A stretch of 64,000 nt of DNA from Eretmocerus hayati (lineage: Eukaryota > Arthropoda > Insecta > Hymenoptera > Aphelinidae): contig CM056742.1 of NCBI GenBank assembly GCA_029851415.1, positions 53,546,954-53,610,953 on the forward strand. The letters run 5' to 3'. Each line of letters begins with the position of its first letter. Position 1 is the stretch's first letter. This document shows positions 43,725 to 54,560 of the stretch, piece after piece. Under the pieces are notes generated by a model. That model saw only the letters and a program-made list of their open reading frames with translations, had not been told where the DNA came from and ran no database searches. The position numbers and the translations under genes were made by a program.

Positions 43725-43985
43725 AAGATTCACTGGTCGAGGCCAGTGAATGCTGCCATTCACTAGTGAAAGCCCGGAATTCGTAGCTGATATCGTTGAT
43801 GAGGCCATAATTCGGGCTTTCACTAGTGATTGTCAGCATTCACTGACCCGGACCAGTGAATGTCGGAGATCGGGAGAGTTGGGGAATGAAAGTCAAAGAA
43901 AATATCGGACACAACGTTTTATCATCTTAAGTTTCCGAGGCAGGTTGGAATATGGAAAAATCAAGGTATATTGTTCAATACTCTC

Positions 43986-44122
43986 TTAACCTTTCCGTAT
44001 GAACCCCCCACTCTATGGCAACTCCGGAAAGAGTGAGTTTCACTCTTTTTTTACGTGGGCCCAAGTGAATCTCATTATTTCCGAATCGCCACAAAAAAGG
44101 GGGTTTCATTCAGAAAGGTTGA
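43986..44122. mobile_element. Small MITE with TTAA and TTAACCTTTCCG-like inverted ends
   Basis: The left end TTAACCTTTCCGTATGAACC is inverted at the right as GGTTTCATTCAGAAAGGTTGA, where the second target is TTGA, one change from TTAA. 137 bp; a piggyBac-type origin is likely. Confidence 0.6.
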
Positions 44123-44382
44123 GGAAGTATGGCCTCTCTATTCATCACCCATCGAATGAGGGCAGGAGTTCCTGATTTCTAACCTTCATCCACTGAGGTA
44201 GCCGTGACGCACGACATTGAAAGGATAGTTGTGTCAGCATGAGCAGTATGTCATTAATAATCACAAGTGAAACGTTCATGTCACTCAACTTTTGTCATTG
44301 ACAACTATTAACTATGAGGTATTTGTGAGATCGACGAGTATTTGACAAGACATCCTATTGACAACTCTTCGTTGATGGATAA

Positions 44383-45055
44383 CACTGCGCAACAAAATTC
44401 CGGGTCTAAAATAATGCATGAACCGGACAATGATTTTCTTGTGTTTTTTTCGACGCTGAAACCGAATCCGTTCTCAGATTTTTGCTCCTATACGTCAGTA
44501 TGTTTTGTAAATTGAAACAAACTAATTCTCTAGAAATCAGCGTTTTTTACGCTTTTTGCTCATTTTGTGAATTGAATGTCTCTTAGCCAGGGAGTAAGGA
44601 TGGATCAAAATGCATATCAAGATATGCTTTCCTATAGGATGTATACATATTTTGGCCTGCTGAATACGATCCCGGTGTTTTCAGAGCGCTATATCGTACG
44701 TTGAAGCTGTATGAGCTTATTAGTCCACCTGGTATAAGGAAAAAAGTCTCATTTTGCAATGAATCTTTGAAGAATTATATAACGGGTTAGAATGGACCAA
44801 ATCAGACGTTAGACCTCGCATTTTCTTTCATATGTAATATACTTTGAGGAGAAAATTTGTCCGACAGCCATAGAGGCATTGGTTTGATCACAGAAATTCT
44901 TTCTTTCGACGTAGTTTCGATCAATTTTTCATGACAACGTGAACATACGCCTGGAGTGCATTGATTCTATAGTAGTAGAAAACATTGAGGGCAATGGAAT
45001 ATTGGTTCAAATTTTTATTGGGTTCATTTCAGACCCAAAATTTTGTCGCGCAGTG
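44383..45055. mobile_element. 673-bp MITE with CACTGCGC ends and TAA duplications
   Basis: The left end CACTGCGCAACAAAATTC and the right end ATTTTGTCGCGCAGTG are inverted copies. TAA flanks both sides (44380-44382, 45056-45058). A CACTG terminus with a 3-bp duplication fits the CACTA superfamily. A partial relative is at 37081. Confidence 0.75.
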
Positions 45056-45614
45056 TAATGGATACTTCTTCACATTCCAACCTGCCTCGGAAACTTGGAA
45101 TGAGTCGATAGTGTGTCTGACATTGTATTCGACTTCCATTCTTCAACTCTTCCGATCTCCGACATTCACTGCTCCGGGTCAGTGGAGGCCGACATTCACT
45201 GGGTCGGGTCAGTGAATGCTGGTAATCACTGGTTGATGGCCAGTGAATGTCAGCATTCACTGGCCTCGACCAGTGAATCTTTCGCGGAAAAGTTACAAGC
45301 CGTCCTGGCGGACTAGAAAGTTGCGGTGCGATCTACTACTTGACTGGCGCACGCGCACGTGCGCCCTGGACTAGCTAGTTGGTCAAGGGCACCAAGCACG
45401 CTCATGTTAATCCTCCCGGCGGGCTTATGCAGAGGCGCACGCTGCGCACTTCACATGTTCCCCCGACAAACTAGCCAAGCGCGCGAGAGCGGCTCAAATA
45501 AGAAACGTCATCGCGCGCTTGACAAGTCCGCTCGGGAAACTTCTGGCGGAAAGCGCGCAATACTTATGTATTGTAAATACCTTCACCTCTGCGCAATGTG
45601 GATTCTGTAGCACT

Positions 45615-45615
<1 letters not shown>

Positions 45616-45645
<30 letters not shown>
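45616..45645. repeat. (GA)n microsatellite
   Basis: Pure GA run joined directly to the (AGATT)n-like tail at 45646. Confidence 0.95.
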
Positions 45646-45648
<3 letters not shown>

Positions 45649-45760
45649 GATTATTAGATTAGATTAGTTTCTATTTGGTACCTTGGGGTATTACCCTATG
45701 TGGTACAGGTAGCATATTTCAATTACATAACAATAAAAATATGATCAAATGGACTCCACT
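45646..45760 (-). mobile_element. 3' end of an unidentified non-LTR retrotransposon with (AATCT)n tail
   Basis: On the minus strand ATACCCCAAGGTACCAAATAG is followed by AACTAATCTAATCTAATAATC and then (CT)n. A short tandem-repeat tail is usual for CR1/Jockey-type elements. The sequence differs from D and R1-like 3' ends, so this is a further family ending in a TC microsatellite. Its 5' extent is not visible. Confidence 0.5.
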
Positions 45761-45813
45761 TCTCTCGATCTAACGAGCAACCTTCATAACTTAAGGCTTG
45801 AGGGGTCGACGCA

Positions 45814-46652
45814 CAGTGGGGCCAAAAACGAAAATTACGAAAAAATCGCCTTTACGTGAATTCTTAACCGAATGGCTTGATTCAAAGGAAATTCTCTTCG
45901 TTTTTCGATGCGGCAACGGCTGTGTCTGCGCGAAATTTCATCAGAGCTTTCCCGGTGCCTCAGGATCATGATAAGCGCAAATGTGAAATAATGCAAAATG
46001 TCACAGACTGCACGTTTGCAAGAATGTACAGTGCTCTGCTTGGGCTTGAATGACAGGTAATAATCGATAGCACAATGAGTGAGAATGATTGTCATTATTG
46101 CGGAAGTCGCGATACCCAGCTTTAAATCAAGATTTTCATCGTATCCGTGATCCGAATACGTGTAAAATCGTTGTGAATCGTCGAAGACTCGATCTCTCAT
46201 ATTTGCTCATGTGAAAAATACTCTGGTGATTGCAGAGGAGCGTAGAAATGATATTTATGACCCAGAACCACGTTATATCTCGCTCACTCCCCTCATTTTC
46301 GCGTATTCCTTAGATTACCAAGAAAGAATTGCGGCAAAGGGGCTTTCGGGAAACATTCAAAAAAGTTTCCCAATCTTTCAAATATGCATTTCAGTCATTA
46401 TTAATATGATATGGCATCCATTCGGTCAGGAATGGATCACCAGTGAATCAATTCGAATACTCGTCATTTTGCATTATTCCACATTCGCGCTCATCATGAT
46501 CCTGAGGCAACGGGAAAGCTCTGATGAAAATTTGCGCAGACACAGCTGTTACTGCATCGAAAAACGGGGAGAATTTCTTATGAATCAAGTCAATCGGTTG
46601 AGAATTCGCGCGACGGCAAATTTTTTGGTGATTTTCGTTTTTGGCTCCACTA
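45814..46652. mobile_element. Long inverted-repeat element, CAGTGGNGCCAAAAACG ends
   Basis: The left end CAGTGGGGCCAAAAACGAAA and the right end TTTCGTTTTTGGCTCCACTA are inverted. The arms match over about 200 bp, so both give similar frames (LHYFTFALIMILRHRESS on minus, LHYSTFALIMILRQRESS on plus). hAT-like ends are suggested, but no 8-bp target duplication was found. Confidence 0.65.
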
Positions 46653-46945
46653 AGCGACGTTTCGGATGTTTGGATACATCCATCTTCGGGGCTGACGAAA
46701 AAATGATCACAATGAGATTTCTCTCAATCAATCAATCACAGTGTTTGGAGAAATCTTTGGAACATCATTGATAGTAATTCGTGACTCACCACTCCAAAAT
46801 ACAATTTCTCCACGTCGACATAATGTCGATCCGTCAATATTTCAAAAATTGGTACATTGTTCAGTATGAATCTGTTCGAAAAAGGAGGAGAAATCTGTTG
46901 AAGAATCTTTTTCTCTTTTCTTTTTTCACCACACAATAGCATATT

Positions 46946-47323
46946 ACGAAACGACTTCGATTCTTTACGCACTGCCGGAAATTTTTACACACGAGGGTAA
47001 CAACTTTACGCAAGGTTGAGAGTTCTTCACGCACGAGCGTCAGGGAGTGTACTCGCTGTACTCGCTCACGCTCGTGCGTCAAGAAATCTCAACAGTGCGT
47101 AAAGTCTTAATTTTTCGCAATCATGTGCGTAAAGTGATTGCGTGAAGACCATTTTTTCGGTGCGTAAGGGAAAACTTTACGCACATCGAATTGCGAGGAA
47201 TATCGTACGAAACGACTTCGATACTTTACGCACTGTCGGAAACTTTACACACTCGAGTAGTAAAGTTGTTACCCTCGTGTGTAAGGATTTCCAGCAGTGC
47301 GGAAAGAATCAAAGTCGTTTCGT
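46946..47323. repeat. Fold-back element rich in TTTACGCAC motifs
   Basis: The ends ACGAAACGACTTCGATTCTT and AAGAATCAAAGTCGTTTCGT are inverted. The interior repeats TTTACGCACTG-type motifs in both orientations, and a central ACGCACGAGCGT / ACGCTCGTGCGT hairpin. It abuts the inverted 3' piece of D copy 3. Confidence 0.8.
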
Positions 47324-47637
47324 CATATACATCTCATACATGGATTGATCACATTTATGTAGATGACAACGACATCATTACTGACTTCCAAAACAGACCC
47401 CTGACCAGTTTCGGCAGGCATTCGGCCATTCACGTCACCATCAACGTCTTCACTCCCACATCACCAAGAAATTCCTCCACTTATAGGGATTTTCGTAACA
47501 TCACTCCGGAGACATTGAATGACCGATTGTTTCGCTGTGACCTGACAGCTCTTGAAAGTGCCGAAACTAGTCTGGAAGATGCAATTCACTGCTTGAATGG
47601 AAACCTCAAGATTGTTATAGATGAGTTAGTACCATAA
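47324..47637 (+). pseudogene. Retrotransposon D copy 3, endonuclease 3' piece (inverted)
   Basis: SHTWIDHIYVDDNDIITDFQ through FGRHSAIHVTINVF to CLNGNLKIVIDELV, colinear with D ORF2. It starts at the residue after which the opposite-strand piece at 47797 ends (QHTPN), so one copy was broken and this part turned around. Confidence 0.85.
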
Positions 47638-47796
47638 CCCATAACGCATAACCCATAACACATGGCATCTATACCGGTTTATCGATTTGACTTTTCTAAG
47701 ATATCTATAGATTTTTGATAAGAAGTCGTCAATCATGCTGCTTCATCTTCCACCCGACGAGAAAATCAACGACAAAATCACTGCAAGCCATCAAAG
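47638..47796. other. Junction DNA between the two pieces of D copy 3
   Basis: Begins with several CATAAC units (ACCCATAACGCATAACCCAT). No other feature. Confidence 0.5.
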
Positions 47797-48402
47797 ACTC
47801 AATTGGGGGTGTGTTGGTGAGTCGGGCCATGCTGCACTATCTGCAAGGCTAGTTCTTCTGTCAGTGCAGTCAGTGTTTTGGTGTCGGGATAAGCAGTATC
47901 CAACAAGTCAGCGTTCAGATCACCCATAATGATTTTGTGACTGTAACCTCCACACAGCCGGCGTAACGAGCCAAACAGCCCATCATTCTTCTGCATGGCG
48001 ATTTTCGGGGGTCTATAGATTACCACGACTGATAATGGGGGTGAGCTTCCTTGCTGTACGCTACAGAACAGAGATTCAGGCACGCTAGGTTCCCCTGGCC
48101 CAGAAGTATTAGTTGAAATCAACTTTTTAACTTTGGAGTAATTGCGTGCATACAAGGCAACCCCACCACCCTCTCTGTTGCGATCTTGTCTCAACAACGA
48201 GAAACCTGGAAACTGAACAAGACTGTCATCCACATACTCATCTAGCTTCAACTCAGCCACCCCGAATAGATCGCAGGAGGGATCGTTACCGACGAGCAAG
48301 CGTAGATGCTCAATCTTATCTGTGAGGGAGTTGTGGTTGATAGATCCCGCTTCCAAGGAACCGCCCCTCCCTCATTGCTCCTCAACAGCCATATCAAGTC
48401 CG
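47797..48402 (-). pseudogene. Retrotransposon D copy 3, ORF2 5' part
   Basis: Endonuclease N-terminal half: GGSLEAGSINHNSLTD linker, FGVAELKLDEYVDD, GGGVALYARN, VVVIYRPPK, IIMGDLNADLL, QHTPN. In this copy the ORF1 terminator TGA has become GGA, and a TGA has arisen a few codons downstream where copies 1 and 2 have sense codons. The frame relation ORF1-ORF2 is nevertheless preserved. Confidence 0.85.
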
Positions 48403-49949
48403 GGAGTCCTCACTGGTTCTGCTGCCGAAGCTCCATTTTCCTTCGAAACGATGGTGCAATACTCGGTGTTATTACAGGACGTAGTAGTACGGTCTGGAGC
48501 ACTTCGACAGGCCGTTTGAATGACCTGCAGATCAGCGAGAGATTCGAACGTATGCGCTCGCTCACCATTTTTCCGTCTAACTCGAGAAACGTCCGCCACT
48601 GTGCCAGACAAATTTTAGACCCAAACCGCATGCAATCGACCTGAAACGTATACATTCTTCGAATTTCTCACGAGGAAGTACCTCATTTATAAAGATTTCA
48701 CGCTCCGGCAAATGTGCTTCTGCATCTGGGTCGAGTTATTCAGGCTGGGTATCATTATTCGAATCGATTCGATATTCAATACCAGGTTGATTTCCCTATT
48801 AACAAGGACCTGGAGTGTACAAGGTACCCCTGCAGAAGGTGCTCAGAGCTTTTGTCCGCAGGCTGGATTTCCTATAGTGGAGACGAGAAATCCATCTCCG
48901 AGACTTTTTTCTCATCGAGGCGAAGTGTTCGGAGGGTAAATTCTACATCTCCACTAGACCTACAGTTCAAGATGGATTCCGAGCTACTAAAACCCTGGCA
49001 AAGGCATTTGAGGGAATGTTCAGTGGTGCCGGTACCGAGGATCGAACCCACGACCTTTCGATTAAAAAGCGAGAGCTCTGACCTCGCTGCCAACGAGGCT
49101 CCATATCAGCCGTGGAATAACTTTTGGTAATTGAACGTTTAGCCTTAATTACTCCCCCGACTAGTCAACTGCTGGAAGTTGGACTACGCTTGATGGCCAC
49201 GTGCGCAAGAATTGCAGCTGAGGCTCGAGAAGATCGGACCGAATGGCGATTTTCTGTTGGAGGCTTCTCTCCAGACGCGTACCCTGGCTGCAGGGCATGG
49301 GCATCAGTAATGTCTGCCCCTCCAGTGAGGGGAGGATGAACTCAAGCACTGCGTGAGAAATATCAGATAACTGCACCGGTAGGGTCAGAGGATCCTCTTT
49401 CAAAACGCCATTCATAATCAATTTACAGCGCTCAAGATCGCCACTGCCGTGTCCCTGTCTTTGCTCCCCAGCGTGTGAGTGGTGGGACTTGTCCATCCTA
49501 GGTGGAATAATAGGAATCGAGAATTGAGGTATCAATTCGACATTACTATTCTCATCAATTCTGCATATACATATTGCAGACTACAATGGTGACTTTTCAA
49601 TAGCTCAGTCAGGCAATCCAATCAAAGCTCCTCCAGCTGAGAGCTTCGTTTCTCTATGAGTCTCTTGAGAGGAGACACATGTGCCAACAGACGATCATGC
49701 ACCTCTTTCGCCGCTGGCGTGAGAGTTTGAAAGGGAATGGCGACGATTCATCGGCTCACGAAAGATTTTATTCCATCGAGCTGATCCCGGAGTATGTCAT
49801 ATTGTCGAGAAAAGAGGTCCAGTGTGGACTGCGCTATAAATACACATGGAAATTCAGGAAATCCCGTGAGATTCGGCGCTGATGGTGCTGCAGGTTATCC
49901 TAAAATATTGAGGCTATTGCTTTCCACCAACCCGACAGCGTGATCTACA
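48403..49949 (-). pseudogene. Retrotransposon D copy 3, ORF1 C-terminal and middle parts, interrupted by a SINE
   Basis: Pieces match the D ORF1: RKNGERAHTFESLADLQVIQ (near 48560), the FP-type module before the SINE, and then the middle (GSGDLERCKLIMNGVLKEDP, 49161-49535), with several frameshifts. The copy is cut at 49949 by the CACTA-like element and resumes at 62632. Confidence 0.8.
48757..49112 (-). mobile_element. SINE with tRNA-Lys-like head inserted in D copy 3
   Basis: On the minus strand the head reads GAGCCTCGTTGGCAGCGAGG (A box), GCTTTTTAATCGAAAGG (anticodon region like tRNA-Lys UUU) and GTGGGTTCGATCCTCGG (B box), followed by a ~280-bp body. The D ORF1 sequence is continuous when this segment is removed. 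Pol III promoter boxes and the insertion footprint support a SINE. Confidence 0.7.
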
Positions 49950-50579
49950 CGCTGAGATGAAACTCAAGCAGAATCTGTTTGAGTCGTCAGGTATTCGGTA
50001 GCTCCGACCGCCCGGGGGCATGCCCTGTACATATCATACAATTAAGGGGGTGCATGGAAGAAGGGCCTGATTACAAAATGGCCATTTCGGGTAAAACGAT
50101 AAAAACTGACTGTATCTTGCCCGTGGCATAATTCGATGCGCGGACGTGGCTTATTTCAAAGATTATGACATCCTCGAAATAACTGAATAAGAATTGGAAG
50201 GTTGCTGCCAATTTTGAGAGGTATACAGCCATTCAAAAAAATGTAATTAGGACCTTTCTCCCAATACTGGGTCGATTTTCGGGACAACCACTCCACTAAC
50301 AGTTCAAAAACGAAGCAAAATCGAGTTCGATGACCTCCAAATTCCATCAGCATATCTACGGGTATGTCACATAAGATATCCGATTGCGATTCAACGTCTC
50401 AATGCATTTTCATCGATTCTGCACGTGGAAGATGGTTCTACTGAGTGTGTGGAACTGAGGTCACTCAATATTCACTTAGCAAGCATGAAGATACATTTCT
50501 TGAACGCCAAGAAACATGATTTGATAGCCAGAATTGGTAGAGAAGAGATATGGAGGTCATGAGAATTTTTTTGGAAATT

Positions 50580-50735
50580 TTTTCGTAAAAATTAGGCCCT
50601 TTTTACCAATACTCCACCACTTAGGCCCTTTATCCCGATATCGATAGTGGAGTTAGGCCCTTTAGAACGAGTTTTTCCGGTGACTTAGGCCTTTTTTACC
50701 AATATTGTTGTACTTAGGCCCTTTTTACCAATAAG
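50580..50735. promoter_or_regulatory. Left subterminal cluster of TTAGGCCCTTT motifs
   Basis: Five copies of TTAGGCCCTTT or one-base variants within about 150 bp. A matching cluster in both orientations lies at 61505-61830. Such clusters are transposase-binding sites in CACTA elements (family knowledge); binding here is inference. Confidence 0.6.
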
Positions 50736-51169
50736 CTCTGAATTGGTAGATCAACTTTGTGTATGAATGTTTCCATGGCTTCCGAGTCTTTATAATGTAA
50801 TTTTGATAATGTGATCAATAGCAGTCTCTCACGTTTCTGAGAAATTTAATCCCAATATATCCTGTGACAACCATAATCTCGAAAATTTTGATATTTATTT
50901 TTGAGGATTTAAAAAAGTAATTTCATATAATTTCTATGTAGTGTTTCAAAATGTATGCGCTTACATTTTGATAATGTCACTTACTGTTCCCTCCAGTCTA
51001 GCTGAGCCTCGCGAGCTCACTTGTCATATAGAAATAAGGTGTATATGTAGAGACATACACATATATACGATTATACATAGAAAATTCTATGATTTTCTAT
51101 TCAAAATTGTGTGAAATTTATTCAATCAATTCTGAAAGTTCTTTCTGCCATTTTATTCTATGATTCACT

Positions 51170-51222
51170 ATTTCCATAGTACTTATGGAAAAACTCTAGT
51201 TTTTCCATAAGTACTATAAGTT
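51170..51222. other. Hairpin: CCATAGTACTTATGG arms
   Basis: TAGTACTTATGGAAAAACT and AGTTTTTCCATAAGTACTA are inverted around CT AG; a perfect stem of about 20 bp. Confidence 0.85.
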
Positions 51223-51320
51223 TTTAGAGTATGACTAGAGCCCTGACCAGGTGCTCGAGGATTCTGCTCTTCAGTCGAAAATCAGCTCACAAAGCGAATA
51301 AATCGAAGTCCTCAGGGTTC

Positions 51321-51915
51321 CATATATAATCTCATGATTGTAATGGAATCTTGAATAAAATCGATTATATATACATATATTCTCTTTGTGTGCTTATTGC
51401 TGTGGGTAATCCTAAGTGCTCCAAGTGCATGATGGAACCCACAGTGTGACTATAAGATTGGCATAATCAAACCATTGGATTTTGCTGGTGATATGTTGCA
51501 GGGCCCTGATCCCCTGTATTTGTTATCAGCAAGACCCAACGAAATAAGAGTTACGTGTAAAACAGGTCCAGAAGGTGCCCTGATCCACTGGATGGCTATG
51601 ATTTACCGTAATAACATATTCATAGGATTTTCTTGGAATTAATGGGTGCCCTGATCCATCCATTAGTCTGAGAAAAAACTATAAAAAATACAGAGATCGT
51701 ACTATTGATTCCCAAGGAGGTGCCCTGATCCATCAAATTGGTTTGAGAATTGATAGTCGATTACATCACCCTTAAAATCTTATCCTAACCCCGATAGCAT
51801 TTGATTACTTCTAATCAAGTCATGAACTCTGATATCCGGCTCTCCCCCTAGATCCAGGACCGGGTAGACTACGCATACCTCCACCCTAATTATCCGAGGT
51901 ATCGCGTCGGTCACA
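51321..51915 (+). repeat. 5' LTR of the gypsy element
   Basis: 595 bp ending CGGTCACA before the primer-binding site. The left edge reads CATATATAATC where the 3' LTR has TGTATATAATC. It contains four copies of GGTGCCCTGATCC or a close variant at 51501, 51574, 51645 and 51719, about 73 bp apart. Confidence 0.9.
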
Positions 51916-51917
51916 TA

Positions 51918-51940
51918 TGGCGCCCAGACAGGGACTTGAC
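51918..51940 (+). promoter_or_regulatory. Primer-binding site, tRNA-Lys type
   Basis: TGGCGCCCAGACAGGGAC follows the LTR by two bases. It is the complement of a tRNA-Lys(UUU) 3' end with a two-base difference (CAGA for CGAA) from the standard TGGCGCCCGAACAGGGAC. The match continues with TTGAC. Confidence 0.85.
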
Positions 51941-52095
51941 GAGTATGCAGGTGCATACAGAGATATGGACTATTCTGTTTCCACTTTCCCACAATAGCGC
52001 GCTTAGCCGCTGTGGTATCACATTCGCTCGTACAATCGAGCATTGCCCCCACTTCGCCTCTGAAAGAGCGCCTTTAGCTCGCTCGCAGGCAAGAA

Positions 52096-52166
52096 GCTCA
52101 CTGGTCTAGTGGCCAGCATAACTGACTCCCACGCGGTAGCACGGGCCCGATTCCCGGACACTGAAA
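52096..52166 (+). other. tRNA-like sequence in the gypsy leader
   Basis: TGGTCTAGTGGCCAGCATAA resembles an A box and D arm, CGGGCCCGATTCCCGG a degenerate B box and T arm (Gly/Glu-like). The anticodon stem does not pair. Probably a decayed SINE or tRNA captured in the leader. Confidence 0.35.
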
Positions 52167-52291
52167 ATTTTTAATTACATATTATCATTTTTTCGAACAT
52201 ATCTAATAATAATAATACATTACTAATTGAATGCAATTCGATTTTCAAGGTGAAAGTTAAAAAATTCATCCAAACTCGGTTCGTTCAGTAA

Positions 52292-53653
52292 TGGCCCCAG
52301 TCAGTACACAACCAAACATACTCGAGAGTGTTCAAAATGTCTACTACACGGTGATCAATCGTGGACGATGACAGAGTTGATGTATCAGCCCAAGCATTAC
52401 TAGAGCGTATTGAAAACCCGGTAGACGGTGTCGACGATACGCAAGAAAACACTCTAGCATGGACAAGGGCGGTTACTGATAAGTTGAAAATACTGGATGA
52501 TGAACAAGCTCAGCTGTTCAACAGATGAAATAACCTCGAAAAATCACACGATGTACTATCCGAAATAAAGAATCTTGTTCACGAAAACGAGAGTACCACT
52601 AAAACCTTCGAAAGTCTCGTTAAGGAAAAAGATGAATTTCATCAGAAATTCGATTCCATTTTGGGGAGCCTGAAAGAAATTTCTGAAGAAAATGCCCTTT
52701 TGCGGCGAGAGAATAAAGCTTTCAAAGACACCCTTGTAAAGTTGCACGAAAAGGTCCAAATCCTGGAAAGTGAAGAGGACAAACTCAACAGATTTGTGGT
52801 GGAATTAAGAAATGAAACCATCGCGGACTTGGAAAAAGATGTAACTTTTGGTCAACAGTCCATGAAAGACATTGGGGAGAGACAGTTAGAAATCTCCAAG
52901 CAAGTCAAAGATTTGAAAAGACAATCGATGGGTTTCTCAGAACCCATAACTAGAAAATTAAAATTACCCTCTCCTATTTTTAAACGGGAATTAGGAGAAA
53001 GGCCTGTACGTTTTTTGCGAGATTTTCGCAGGTACATGGAAACCATGGCTTTGGATGAGCAAGAGCTCTCTCTATTAATTTCTAAATCTCCACAGGGGAC
53101 AGCTATTGGCTAGTTCCATTTACACGAAGAAGAGATCGTCTCTATCGACGAATTTGAAATCAGAATCAAAGAGCAATTCTGGAATGAAAACGTAAAGCGG
53201 TCCAGGAAGCAGAAACTTGAATTTGGAAGATATTATTCCAACGGGAAAAAATCCCGTGTAGAATATGCCATTGAACTATTTAACATCGCTCTCGAGTTAG
53301 ACGAGATGCGAGAAGATACTGACATTGTAAATCAACTATGTCAACATTTTGAAAGAGAAGTAAGGGCAGCCATTCGTGGTAGTGCCGACAAATCAAAAAG
53401 TGCTTTCTTTAATACTCTCGCTGATTTTGATAATGATGACGCAAGAGCCAGGACAAAACGAGCCCAGCAACAATCGAATCCATCAGACAAAAAGAAGGAG
53501 CCTCAAGAGTGGCAAACTCGAAGTTTGAGTTCGAGCACCACTGGAAAAGATCCTAAAAATCCACCCCGAAATCCAAAGCCCAAGCCTAGAACTCAAAAGC
53601 ATCCTGAGGCTAAAGAGGCTAAAAAATTGGCCAAGGCTGCTGCAAAGAACTAA
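52292..53653 (+). pseudogene. gag of the gypsy element, broken
   Basis: A coiled-coil-rich N-terminal half (52540-52920; KLHEKVQILESEEDKLNRF) is followed by a capsid-like part with PVRFLRDFRRYME, EFEIRIKEQFWNENVKR and FGRYYSNGKKSRVEYAI. It ends in a Lys/Pro-rich tail without a CCHC knuckle. Internal TGA (about 52527) and TAG (53113) codons and a shift near 52365 interrupt it. Pol follows in a different frame. Confidence 0.75.
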
Positions 53654-53760
53654 GAAAAGGACGTCGATGTCCTCAGCCTAATTGAGGATACTGAAGACTC
53701 GGAAAACTCCCAGTAGTTGCATGTTCATCCACGCAGCAACATGAAACTGAAGAAATCAAC

Positions 53761-54240
53761 ATGAGGTCGATTTACAATGATCCCCGAGGGGATCTCCTCT
53801 ACGATATCGAGCCACCAGGGGAAAATTGTATAAAGCGCAAGTGCCCCGAAATTGTTATGAAATTCGAAGGTATTGATATTAGTACCCTTGTGGATTCTGG
53901 AAGTGAAGTCACTTGCATTTCGGAGGACTTCTATCTGCGACATCAGGACGTTTTTAAAATCTGTCCAACTCTCCCAATCTCCGGAAAGATAATCCGCGGA
54001 GCCACCGGACAAAAGTCCACTCGTACAAAATACCAATGCCTGATGACTACTCAGATTGGGTCTCTGGTTTTCTCTCTGATATTCATTGTGGTTCCAAAAC
54101 TAACGAAGGACTGCATATTGGGATATGACGCTCAGAAAGGCTTGAAAATGAATATGAATACGAAGACTGGAAAATTAAAATTTAAAATCGACAAAAAAAG
54201 TCGAAACAGTGTCTTATGTCGATTCGTTCACACTAGATGA
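53761..54240 (+). pseudogene. Aspartic protease of the gypsy element (pol start)
   Basis: STLVDSGSEVTCISEDFY holds the retropepsin active site (D-S-G), and DCILGYDAQKG the second conserved ILG motif, about 100 residues later. The protease would cut the Gag-Pol precursor. The frame differs from gag and ends early at a TGA at 54238; the continuing sequence is in the next frame (54209-54568). Confidence 0.8.
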
Positions 54241-54560
54241 GGAATCGTCCTGCTTAAAATTAGCAGTAGACACGAACCCCGAGTCACCCTCAAAGGGGGT
54301 TAACTCATTTTTCGTGGGTAGTTGCTTATATGGAGCTGCCCATTACTCTGAGTCTTCGGAGGAACTTTCAGATGAAGAGATTGAGGAAAAACTTAGAGAA
54401 TGCACAACGTTAAATCGGCAACAAAAAGCTAGACTACGCAGGCTTATACAAAAGCACCGTGTAGTTATCCGAAAATCTCCTGGTCTTCTGAAAATCTACG
54501 AGCATAAAATGACGCTCAGAGATAATGAGTTTCTACACAAAACCTTATCCCATTCCAATG
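54241..54560 (+). pseudogene. Protease-RT linker of gypsy pol, frameshifted
   Basis: The frame 54209-54568 carries an acidic stretch (SESSEELSDEEIEEKLREC) and RKSPGLLKIYEHKMTLRD, which is the sequence that in Ty3/gypsy pol precedes the RT (the 'H.I...' segment). It shifts again near 54540 into the RT frame. Confidence 0.7.

Larger units (their letters stand above)
43725..45285. mobile_element. Inverted-repeat element with CATTCACTGG...CCAGTGAATG motif arrays
   Basis: Arms at about 43725-43957 and 45070-45285 are inverted copies (for example GTCGGAGATCGGGAGAGTTG with CAACTCTTCCGATCTCCGAC). Both arms hold several short palindromes of the form ATTCACTGGTC...GGCCAGTGAAT. Two smaller elements sit inside it (43986-44122 and 44383-45055). 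No transposase was seen. Confidence 0.75.

Noticed and set aside
45814..46652. hAT element
   Set aside because: The CAGTGG ends suggest hAT, but the 8-bp flanks (TCGACGCA and AGCGACGT) do not match as a target duplication.
47638..47665. Telomeric repeat remnant (CATAAC units)
   Set aside because: Only a few imperfect hexamers, and not the TTAGG or TCAGG type known from insects.
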